Translations under genes and position numbers: made by a program
The notes under the pieces: model-generated
The model's database searches: none
Seen by the model: the letters and a program-made list of their open reading frames with translations, nothing else
Told to the model about the DNA's origin: nothing
Source of the DNA: Ignavibacteriales bacterium
Lineage (GTDB): Bacteria > Bacteroidota > Ignavibacteria > UBA10030
NCBI GenBank assembly: GCA_026390575.1
Contig: JAPLFR010000001.1
Span: 62,001 to 126,000, forward strand
DNA: 64,000 bases
Direction: 5' to 3'
Shown here: piece by piece, positions 17,612 to 23,105 of the stretch
Layout of the letters: each line of letters begins with the position of its first letter
Position numbering within the stretch: the first letter of the stretch is position 1

Positions 17612-17983
17612 TATTTTGTTCTTTTAAATAGCCAGTGAGGGATAAAAGCTCCGCCGTCTTTCATTTCCCCTTTTAGGTTTTACTTATCCGCCCGCTTTCC
17701 TCTTTCAGTTCGGTTTTATAATCGACTTGAACACGGGAAAGCGAGAGCCGATTCAGTATAAACCCAAAAGAAAGGAGGTGATATACATGGCGATTGCTAC
17801 TAACGCAGCGCAACCAAAGCCAGAAAGCGGATTCGTTTTCTGTAAATACGTTGTGCGCAACGGGAAAACAATCTATCCTAAAAAGGCGAAAGTCTTTCGG
17901 ATACCATTGAGTAGCTTCAAAAAGCGTAAAAGCTGATTGAAGTGACCCGTTCCCTCACTGGAAATTATTTTCTCAAAGAACAA
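17612..17983. repeat. Imperfect inverted repeat flanking the 49-aa ORF
   Basis: GTATTTTGTTCTTT...CCAGTGAGGGA (17612-17642) is repeated in inverse as TCCCTCACTGG...AAAGAACAAAAATAC (17951-17983). The pair encloses the 49-aa gene and its strong ribosome-binding site, suggesting a nested mini-element or a long snap-back structure inside element 1. Confidence 0.55.
17787..17936 (+). CDS. 49-aa basic protein of unknown function (element 1 cargo)
   Basis: Starts MAIATNAAQPKPESGFVF and ends PLSSFKKRKS; the C-terminal half is strongly basic (KKAKVFRIPLSSFKKRKS). The ATG is preceded by AAAGGAGGTGAT, an essentially perfect anti-16S match and the strongest ribosome-binding site in the window, which argues for real translation. 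A longer version starting at 17727 has no such site. A small nucleic-acid-binding role is possible, but no family is recognised. It lies between the arms of a 30-bp-class inverted repeat. Confidence 0.6.
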   Translation: MAIATNAAQPKPESGFVFCKYVVRNGKTIYPKKAKVFRIPLSSFKKRKS

Positions 17984-18001
17984 AAATACTTTATTTTGTA
18001 C

Positions 18002-18030
18002 TTGACAACTAAATAATTATTTCGCATATT
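18002..18030 (+). promoter_or_regulatory. Sigma-70 promoter of element 1, conserved in element 2
   Basis: TTGACA (18002-18007), a 17-bp spacer and CATATT (18025-18030) lie 27 bp before the coiled-coil gene start. The upstream block, with AAAGAACAAAAA and ACTTTATTTTGTACTTGACA, is also present in inverse at the matching place in element 2 (22914-22945), so the promoter is conserved between elements whose flanking cargo differs. Confidence 0.75.
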
Positions 18031-18056
18031 CATTTAGATAATATTTAGGAGCATTT

Positions 18057-18539
18057 ATGTCAAAGCAACCTACGAGAAAACAGATAACCAACGCAACCCT
18101 TGAAGCTTTAAAACCAACGCCACGACAAATCGAGGTTGCAATCCAGTCACTAATAAACCGAATAGAACCCGCCGCCAATCAAATAAAGAAACTGGAAGAA
18201 GATCTTGCAGACAGTATGAAAGCCTTAGAATCACTGATTGAAGCCTATCAATTGTTGACCGCCAAAATGCCGCCGAATTTACCCAAATCGTACAAAGAAA
18301 CTTTTCTGCATCTTACTCCCTCTACAAAAATTGGCGATGCTATGCAGTTAATATTATTCGGCATGAACGAACCACTTTCTAAAAATGAAATCATTGAAAA
18401 ATTACGGCAATACAATATACGGTTGAGTATGAAACATCCTCGCGTTGTTCTTAATACGGCATTAAAAAATGACAAACAAAACCGATTTAAGGTTAGCGAA
18501 GATGGAATGGTGTCTTTGAGGAAAGAAAATGAAAAGTAG
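18057..18539 (+). CDS. Coiled-coil plus winged-helix protein of IS1-type element (element 1)
   Basis: 160 aa. Residues about 20-80 are a heptad-rich amphipathic helix (NRIEPAANQIKKLEEDLADS). Residues about 95-158 look like a small winged-helix domain (NEPLSKNEIIEKLRQYNIRL, HPRVVLNTALKND, RFKVSEDGMVSLR). The same architecture and C-terminal signature occur in the 134-aa protein of element 2. AGGAG precedes the ATG. Its constant position, from a shared promoter and before the structured RNA and transposase, suggests a dimeric DNA-binding accessory or regulator of transposition, analogous in role to InsA of IS1. That role is an inference. Confidence 0.7.
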   Translation: MSKQPTRKQITNATLEALKPTPRQIEVAIQSLINRIEPAANQIKKLEEDLADSMKALESLIEAYQLLTAKMPPNLPKSYKETFLHLTPSTKIGDAMQLILFGMNEPLSKNEIIEKLRQYNIRLSMKHPRVVLNTALKNDKQNRFKVSEDGMVSLRKENEK

Positions 18540-18681
18540 GCATGCTCGGAATCTTGTACGAAATCTAAGTTATCAGCTAAAGTCCCGTACTGCTTTTTGG
18601 TGTACGAAGACGGCAAAGCTGGAAATGCTGAGTGATAACCTGACCGGAAGGACTCAGCAGATTTCAGAGCATGCTTTTTTT
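18540..18681 (+). ncRNA. Conserved 135-nt structured RNA segment (element 1)
   Basis: An outer stem GCATGCTC (18540-18547)/GAGCATGC (18667-18674) closes further nested pairs: GAAATCT (18560-18566)/AGATTTC (18659-18665) and GTTATC (18569-18574)/GATAAC (18634-18639). These enclose an inner arm (GTC..GTAC/GTAC..GAC) and a small CTGA/TCAG arm. A run of seven T follows the outer stem, as in a terminator. Element 2 has the same 135-nt unit at equal length, and its one change in the GTTATC arm (GTTGTC) keeps pairing as G-U. It follows directly after the coiled-coil gene stop. The class is not recognised. Confidence 0.6.
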
Positions 18682-18695
18682 GATTCTTAATAAAC

Positions 18696-18800
18696 AACGA
18701 GCTTGCAAGTGTTTCAGCACTCACAAGCTCCGATAATCCAAGCCCGCGTGAACGGACATTGAACCACACTCTAATTTCGTTCATTGCGCGGTAAAAATCA
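18696..18800 (+). promoter_or_regulatory. Structured leader before transposase 1
   Basis: Two stems precede the transposase start: GAGCTTG..AGTG (18700-18712) with CACT..CAAGCTC, and CCGCG-TGAACG with CGTTCA-TTG-CGCGG. Element 2 keeps both arms despite base changes (GTAAGTG/CACTTAC; CCCGAATGAACG/CGTTCATTGCGGG). Such leaders could limit transposase translation from read-through transcripts. Confidence 0.5.
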
Positions 18801-18824
18801 ACCCTAAACTTTAGGAGATTCGCA

Positions 18825-19664
18825 ATGAACACCTTATCACTCTCTAAAAAAGCCCTGATTTTGTCAAGCTTAGTTGAAGGGCTTTCCATTCGCAGTATTG
18901 AACGCTTAACAAATACCCACAGAGACACGATCATGCGCTTGCTTGTTGAAGCCGGAACAAGAGCAAACGATATTCTCGATAGCCAATTAGTAAACCTCGA
19001 AAGTAAATATATCGAAATTGACGAGATATGGACTTTCGTCGGGAAGAAACAAAGACACGTTTTACCGCGTGAAAAAGATAATACCGAATTAGGCGACCAG
19101 TACGTATTTATAGCGTTAGACGCGGAAACCAAACTTATTCCATTGTTCACGGTCGGTAAAAGAACCGGAAAAACCGCATATTCTTTTATTTCTGATTTAA
19201 GAGGACGCATTAAAACCCGTTTTCAACTTTCTTCTGATTCGTTTGGTGCATATTATGAAGCCGTCCATCGTGTATTCGGCTCTGATATTGATTATGGGCA
19301 AATTCATAAAAGATATCGTGAACCAAGCACAAGCGAAAAACGTTACTCTCCTCCATGTATAACAAGCGTAACATTGAAGTCCCTAATTGGCGAACCTATT
19401 AGGGAACACATTTCCACAAGTTACATTGAACGCCAAAACTTGACCATGAGAATGCAAATGCGTAGATTTACCAGACTCACAAACGGCTTTTCCAAGAAAC
19501 TTGATAACCTGAAAGCCAATCTTGCCCTGTATTTCTTTTACTATAACTTTGTTCGTATTCATCAATCTTTACGGGTTACTCCTGCAATGCAAGCAAACGT
19601 CACAAATCATATTTGGAACTTTGAAGAACTATTAACTAACCAACAACTAAAACAAGCCGCATAA
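18825..19664 (+). CDS. IS1-family DDE transposase (element 1)
   Basis: 279 aa. The N-terminal helix-turn-helix (SLSKKALILSSLVEGLSIRS, then THRDTIMRLLVEAG) is followed by the DDE core: first Asp in EIDEIWTFVGKKQRH, second in FIALDAETKL, Glu in SYIERQNLTMRMQMRRFTR. The FSKK...FYYNFVRIHQSL tail is typical of IS1/InsB-like proteins in this lineage. It is encoded in one frame, with no insA/insB frameshift. AGGAG lies seven bases upstream of the ATG. It is the same length as, and differs at only a few residues from, the transposase of element 2, indicating recent common origin. Confidence 0.9.
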   Translation: MNTLSLSKKALILSSLVEGLSIRSIERLTNTHRDTIMRLLVEAGTRANDILDSQLVNLESKYIEIDEIWTFVGKKQRHVLPREKDNTELGDQYVFIALDAETKLIPLFTVGKRTGKTAYSFISDLRGRIKTRFQLSSDSFGAYYEAVHRVFGSDIDYGQIHKRYREPSTSEKRYSPPCITSVTLKSLIGEPIREHISTSYIERQNLTMRMQMRRFTRLTNGFSKKLDNLKANLALYFFYYNFVRIHQSLRVTPAMQANVTNHIWNFEELLTNQQLKQAA

Positions 19665-19678
19665 TAAAAGGAGACCTT

Positions 19679-19858
19679 ATGCCCGAACCCCTTAACAAAC
19701 ATGAACAAATTGCGCTCCAAATTACAACGGCACTTATTTCCGGTTGGTACCCCAATGGCTTAACCGAAACAGACCAAGGCAAACAAGCCGGCGAAATCAA
19801 TAAAATCATAGAACTTTATTCGACCGTTCTTAAAAGAATAAAAGATCGCAAAATTTAA
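19679..19858 (+). CDS. 59-aa protein of unknown function (element 1 cargo)
   Basis: Begins MPEPLNKHEQIALQITTALI 14 bp after the transposase stop, with AAAGGAG eight bases upstream, so it is probably cotranscribed with the transposase. It looks like a small soluble helical protein (TETDQGKQAGEINKIIELYS). No family is recognised. Its 3' end overlaps by four bases the end of the 65-aa gene on the other strand. Confidence 0.55.
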   Translation: MPEPLNKHEQIALQITTALISGWYPNGLTETDQGKQAGEINKIIELYSTVLKRIKDRKI

Positions 19859-20052
19859 TTATACCTATAAGATTTTAAAAATTTTGTTGTTGTTTGACTT
19901 GCAACGTTCGCAACTTCTTGGACGCGTCTTGGAAGCTTCTGAAGATTTCCGTATCCATATTCTTGCTCGATAGAAAGAAGAGCAATGAAAACGCGCCAAA
20001 ACGTTTTAGTTTCCAAATTGATTTCGGCTATCGATTTATCTTTGTTTTCCAT
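19855..20052 (-). CDS. 65-aa protein of unknown function (element 1 cargo)
   Basis: Minus-strand frame starting MENKDKSIAEINLETKTFWR, with GGTGACTT just before the ATG. The helical middle (VFIALLSIEQEYGYGNLQKL) and basic end suggest a folded small protein, but no family is recognised. It is convergent with and overlaps the 59-aa gene by four bases. Coding status rests on the ribosome-binding site and composition only. Confidence 0.4.
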   Translation of the reverse strand: MENKDKSIAEINLETKTFWRVFIALLSIEQEYGYGNLQKLPRRVQEVANVASQTTTKFLKSYRYN

Positions 20053-20090
20053 AAGTCACCATTTTGAGCAAAACGAATAAGGAAACTATT

Positions 20091-20222
20091 ATGAATGCCT
20101 ATATGAACGATGAAAATTTTAGAGCGCATGTCATTTCGTCTCTAAAGACTATTATTCATTTGCTATCTATAATCTTGATCGTTATTGTTTCATACGTGGT
20201 ACACATATCTCTAAAACCTTAA
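20091..20222 (+). CDS. 43-aa single-pass membrane protein (element 1 cargo)
   Basis: MNAYMNDENFRAHVISSLKT is followed by a single hydrophobic helix (IIHLLSIILIVIVSYVVHIS) and a short LKP end. AAGGAAA lies eight bases before the ATG. It ends 11 bp before the next gene, so the two are probably an operon. Small one-helix proteins of this kind occur as toxins, holin-like or stress peptides, and nothing here discriminates. Confidence 0.5.
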   Translation: MNAYMNDENFRAHVISSLKTIIHLLSIILIVIVSYVVHISLKP

Positions 20223-20233
20223 AAGGACAGACT

Positions 20234-20506
20234 ATGAAAGAATATCAATACTGCGAACAAACACTGGATAATCGTAAATTTGCGTTTGTCAAAATTAATG
20301 CAGACATACTTAACAACGATGCCAAACAAAAAGAAATATTTAATGTTTTCAGAAATCATTTTACTGATTTTACGATTGCTTTAATATTGCCAACAGACAA
20401 AAACAAAACATATCAAATGTTGGCAGAACCAGAAACCACAATATCGGGTAAACTCCAATTACATATATTTGATATTGTCTTTAGCTGGAAGTCTATCAAA
20501 CTTTAA
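20234..20506 (+). CDS. 90-aa protein of unknown function (element 1 cargo)
   Basis: Starts MKEYQYCEQTLDNRKFAFVK with AAAAGGA upstream, 11 bp after the 43-aa membrane protein gene. The mixed alpha/beta composition (KINADILNNDAKQKEIFNVF, FTIALILPTDKN, KLQLHIFDIVF) looks like a compact soluble domain. No family is recognised. The 3' end overlaps the end of a small minus-strand frame. Confidence 0.5.
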   Translation: MKEYQYCEQTLDNRKFAFVKINADILNNDAKQKEIFNVFRNHFTDFTIALILPTDKNKTYQMLAEPETTISGKLQLHIFDIVFSWKSIKL

Positions 20507-20685
20507 TATGTCAAAAACAATTTCAGAGCTTCCTTTATTTCTTGCACACTTTGCTCGGTTGGCTTGCCATAAGTCCTAATTTGATAAACGCCATAATATC
20601 CAAGGCGCACATTCCTTTCGATATTATTTTTAAATCTTTGCTTAGCTACCTCTAAGTCTTCATCATAAAATATTTCTATGGTCAC
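20503..20685 (-). CDS. 60-aa protein of unknown function (element 1 cargo)
   Basis: Minus-strand frame with a GTG start (TIEIFYDEDLEVAKQRFKNN, ending EALKLFLTY). It has protein-like helical composition but no convincing ribosome-binding site, and it starts only 19 bp inside the right end of element 1. Kept at low confidence. Confidence 0.35.
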   Translation of the reverse strand: MTIEIFYDEDLEVAKQRFKNNIERNVRLGYYGVYQIRTYGKPTEQSVQEIKEALKLFLTY

Positions 20686-20718
20686 TTTGCTTTTTGGGCG
20701 TGGAATTAGGACACTACC

Positions 20719-20726
20719 AAATATTC
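20719..20726. repeat. 8-bp target-site repeat AAATATTC, copy 2 (shared)
   Basis: This single 8-mer separates the right end of element 1 (ends 20718) from the left end of element 2 (starts 20727). With the two inverted repeats it forms a nearly perfect palindrome of about 38 bp. Confidence 0.85.
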
Positions 20727-20754
20727 GGTAGTGTCCTAATTAGCCATGAAAGTC

Positions 20755-21312
20755 TTATACATTAACCCACCAATTAATTGCATCTTTGGGAATGGTGGCA
20801 TCAACAACTTTATGAGTGATTCCCGATTTGATGGAGTCGGCGGCTGTGATAAATCTCTCATTACCGGAGAGACAGGCGGCAACGTCGATGGGTTCTTTCG
20901 CTCCTTGAGTGCGTTCTTTGAAAATGTCAATGTATCTCTCCATGTCGTTGTTGAGCGCGGATGCATGTTCTCTGAGTCTGGCATGATCTACGCTTGTGGC
21001 GGCTGTAAAGTCCCACTGCAAAGAATGAAGGAGGAATCTACTATGAGAACAGGACAAGCGATTGGGCGCAGCCAAGAAAATTATCATTGCGATAGATTCC
21101 ACGCTTCCTAAATTATGAATAGTAACGGGAACGGGCAGGGATTTAATAAAATTATAAAGAGTGAATCCATACAATGTGCTTCCACCGCCACTGGATAGAT
21201 GAATATGAATTTCAGGTGCTTTTTGTCTTACTGCATCTAAACAAACGTTTTTTAATTGGTTGCAACTTTCATAGGAAACTGATGTGTAAAAATGAATCAC
21301 ATGAATTGGCAT
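20755..21312 (-). CDS. ClpP/crotonase-fold serine protease-like protein (element 2 cargo)
   Basis: 185 aa. ClpP-type features in order: the oxyanion region HIHLSSGGGSTLYG (Gly42-44), the nucleophile segment LGSVESIAMIIFLAAP (Ser73), then RFLLHSLQW (His96). At the third catalytic position, where ClpP has Asp in a D-x-F-x-S-A-E-E-A context, the sequence NERFITAADSIKSGI has Glu152. The gene starts 10 bp after the transposase stop with GGGGAA upstream, so the two are cotranscribed. It is a plausible cytoplasmic protease but much shorter in context than housekeeping ClpP, and no ATPase partner is nearby. Confidence 0.8.
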   Translation of the reverse strand: MPIHVIHFYTSVSYESCNQLKNVCLDAVRQKAPEIHIHLSSGGGSTLYGFTLYNFIKSLPVPVTIHNLGSVESIAMIIFLAAPNRLSCSHSRFLLHSLQWDFTAATSVDHARLREHASALNNDMERYIDIFKERTQGAKEPIDVAACLSGNERFITAADSIKSGITHKVVDATIPKDAINWWVNV

Positions 21313-21322
21313 GATTATTCCC

Positions 21323-22162
21323 CTATGCGGCTTGTTTTAATTGTCGGTTAGTTAATAGTTCTTCAAAGTTCCAAATATGATTCGTTACATTTGCTTGCAT
21401 TGCAGGTGTAACCCGTAAGGATTGATGAACGCGAACAAAGTTATAGTAAAAGAAATACAAGGCAAGATTGGCTTTCAGGTTATCGAATTTCTTGGAAAAG
21501 CCGTTTGTGAGTCGAGTAAATCTACGCATTTGCATTCTCATGGTCAAGTTTTGGCGTTCAATGTAACTTGTGGAAATGTGTTCTCTAATGGGTTCACCGA
21601 TTAAGGATTTCAATGTTACGCTTGCTATACATGGAGGAGAGTAGCGTTTTTCGCTTGTGCTTGGTTCACGATAACTTTTATGAATTTGTCCATAATCAAT
21701 ATCAGAGCCGAATACACGATGGACGGCTTCATAGTATGCACCAAACGAATCAGAAGAAAGTTGAAAGCGGGTTTTAATGCGTCCCCTTAAATCAGAAATA
21801 AACGAATATGCGGTTTTTCCAGTTCTTTTCCCAACTATGAACAATGGAACAAGTTTGGTTTCCGCGTCTAACGCTATAAATACGTATTGGTCGCCTAATT
21901 CGGTATTATCTTTTTCACGCGGTAAAACGTGTCTTTGTTTCTTTCCGACGTACGTCCATATCTCGTCAATTTCGATGAACTTACTTTCGAGGTTTACTAA
22001 TTGGCTGTCGAGAATATCGCTTGCCCTTGTTCCGGCTTCAACAAGCAAGCGCATGATCGTGTCTCTGTGTGTATTTGTTAAGCGTTCAATACTACGAATG
22101 GAAAGCCCTTCAACTAAACTTGATAGAATTAAGGCTTTTTTAGAGAGTGGTAAAGTGTTCAT
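21323..22162 (-). CDS. IS1-family DDE transposase (element 2)
   Basis: 279 aa, the same length as the transposase of element 1 and differing at only a handful of residues (for example LPLSKK for LSLSKK, KFIEIDEIWTYVG for KYIEIDEIWTFVG). The DDE residues are all present (EIDEIW, FIALDAETKL, SYIERQN). ATG 22162 is chosen by homology with element 1 and an AGGAG upstream. The ClpP-like gene follows after 10 bp. Both copies appear intact, so either could mobilise both elements. Confidence 0.9.
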   Translation of the reverse strand: MNTLPLSKKALILSSLVEGLSIRSIERLTNTHRDTIMRLLVEAGTRASDILDSQLVNLESKFIEIDEIWTYVGKKQRHVLPREKDNTELGDQYVFIALDAETKLVPLFIVGKRTGKTAYSFISDLRGRIKTRFQLSSDSFGAYYEAVHRVFGSDIDYGQIHKSYREPSTSEKRYSPPCIASVTLKSLIGEPIREHISTSYIERQNLTMRMQMRRFTRLTNGFSKKFDNLKANLALYFFYYNFVRVHQSLRVTPAMQANVTNHIWNFEELLTNRQLKQAA

Positions 22163-22185
22163 TGCGAAGCTCCTAAAGTTTGGGG

Positions 22186-22296
22186 TTGACTTTATCCCCG
22201 CAATGAACGAAATTAGAGTGTGGTTCAATGTCCGTTCATTCGGGCTTGGATTATCGGAGCTTGTAAGTGTTCAAGCACTTACAGGCTCATTGTTTA
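22186..22296 (-). promoter_or_regulatory. Structured leader before transposase 2
   Basis: Minus-strand counterpart of the leader in element 1. GAGCCTGTAAGTG pairs with CACTTACAAGCTC (one mismatch), and CCCGAATGAACG pairs with CGTTCATTGCGGG (one bulge). Several bases differ from element 1 in ways that keep or improve pairing. Confidence 0.5.
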
Positions 22297-22305
22297 TTAA
22301 GAATC

Positions 22306-22447
22306 AAAAAAAGCATGCTCTGAAATCTGCTGAGTCCTTCCGATCAGGTTATCTCTCAGCATTTCCAGCTTTGCCGTCTTCGTACACCCAAAAGCAGTAC
22401 GGGACTTTAGCTGACAACTTAGATTTCGTACAAGATTTAGAGCATGC
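22306..22447 (-). ncRNA. Conserved 135-nt structured RNA segment (element 2)
   Basis: Minus-strand copy of the RNA segment of element 1: outer stem GCATGCTC (22447-22440)/GAGCATGC (22320-22313) followed by seven T. The distance between outer arms is again exactly 135 nt. Differences from element 1 are scattered and compatible with the same arms (GTTGTC pairs with GATAAC through a G-U). It starts about 10 nt after the stop of the coiled-coil gene. Confidence 0.6.
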
Positions 22448-22456
22448 CTATTTATT

Positions 22457-22861
22457 TCACTTTGTTTCACGCAAAGAAATCCTTCCGTCTTCTAACCGTG
22501 TAAAGCGTTTCTTCTTATCCTTTTTTACCAGATTCGCTAAAACATTTCTTGGATTATTTAAACTAAGCTTTACTCTCTTTTCTCTAAGAAGTTCGATAGC
22601 CCGATTGATTTCCAGCGTATTATTTTCTTTGAGAATGATTTCAAGGAAATCGCCTAAACTTGAATTGAGCGATGAGGGAAGCAAGATAGACGGCTCTTCT
22701 CCAAAAAAAGTTTTATATGCATCTTTTAAAGAATTAATCTTTTCCTCAACAGCGTGGAGGTTCAACTCTATTTCAGAATGTCTGTCTAATAGAGTTGAAT
22801 GTTCGTTTACCAATTTTTGGAGTTCATCAAGAATTGGTTGTTTTGGTATATGCAGTTTCAT
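22457..22861 (-). CDS. Coiled-coil plus winged-helix protein of IS1-type element (element 2)
   Basis: 134 aa from ATG 22861, which has GGAG seven bases upstream; an in-frame ATG at 22879 would leave almost no leader after the promoter. The N-terminal 60 residues are coiled-coil (LQKLVNEHSTLLDRHSEIEL). The C-terminal part matches the element 1 protein in its winged-helix signature (KLSLNNPRNVLANLVKKD, then RFTRLEDGRISLRE). Overall sequence has diverged much more than the transposase, suggesting target- or partner-specific change. Probably an accessory DNA-binding protein of the element. Confidence 0.7.
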   Translation of the reverse strand: MKLHIPKQPILDELQKLVNEHSTLLDRHSEIELNLHAVEEKINSLKDAYKTFFGEEPSILLPSSLNSSLGDFLEIILKENNTLEINRAIELLREKRVKLSLNNPRNVLANLVKKDKKKRFTRLEDGRISLRETK

Positions 22862-22869
22862 TGTCTTCT

Positions 22870-22919
22870 CCGTAATCATATTACGGATATAAATTACGTA
22901 ATGTATATTACAGTGTCAA
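22870..22919 (-). promoter_or_regulatory. Sigma-70 promoter with GTAAT-type operator repeats (element 2)
   Basis: Minus strand: TTGACA (22919-22914), 17-bp spacer, TAATTT (22896-22891), 30 bp before the coiled-coil gene. The spacer and the bases after the -10 contain the palindrome ATTACGTAAT and repeated GTAATAT/CCGTAAT words, candidates for autoregulation by the winged-helix protein. Confidence 0.6.
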
Positions 22920-22981
22920 GTACAAAATAAAGTTTTTTTGTTCTTTGAAAAGTGTTGCATTGTGCTTTTGGATAAACAAGG

Positions 22982-23011
22982 AGCATGGCGAGTTTTTAGG
23001 CTCGCCATGCT
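22982..23011 (-). terminator. Perfect 11-bp hairpin in element 2
   Basis: AGCATGGCGAG (22982-22992) and CTCGCCATGCT (23001-23011) pair perfectly around an 8-nt loop. On the minus strand it lies directly after the stop of a 30-codon frame and upstream of the coiled-coil promoter, so it could insulate that promoter from read-through. The following tract is only moderately T-rich. Confidence 0.55.
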
Positions 23012-23012
23012 A

Positions 23013-23105
23013 TTAACGAAGTAGAAGTAACAATGTGCTGATGATAACAACTAAAATAGCAGCAACATCAATTTTGACCTCTACTTTGATTTCCGTCTTT
23101 CTCAT
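23013..23105 (-). CDS. Possible 30-aa single-helix membrane peptide (element 2 cargo)
   Basis: MRKTEIKVEVKIDVAAIL followed by VVIISTLLLLLR gives a charged head and one hydrophobic helix. No Shine-Dalgarno site is visible. It is included because it ends against the strong hairpin at 22982-23011 and mirrors the 43-aa one-helix protein of element 1. Confidence 0.3.
   Translation of the reverse strand: MRKTEIKVEVKIDVAAILVVIISTLLLLLR

Larger units (their letters stand above)
17387..20718 (+). mobile_element. IS1-family transposon-like element 1 (about 3.3 kb) with cargo
   Basis: Bounded by GGTAGTGTCCTAATT (17387-17401) and its exact inverse AATTAGGACACTACC (20704-20718), flanked on both sides by AAATATTC. 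In order it carries a 49-aa ORF, a promoter and a coiled-coil/winged-helix gene, a structured non-coding segment, a 279-aa IS1-type transposase and a run of small ORFs on both strands. It is far longer than a simple IS1 (about 0.8 kb). Reading frames and ends look intact, so it may be recently active. A near relative lies next to it in the opposite orientation. Confidence 0.85.

Noticed and set aside
18248-19210. Long minus-strand open frame across transposase 1, RNA segment and coiled-coil gene
   Set aside because: It is antisense to two well-supported genes, and where the two elements differ in the RNA segment the changes are mostly amino-acid-changing in this frame. The same shadow exists in element 2 at 21777-22892.
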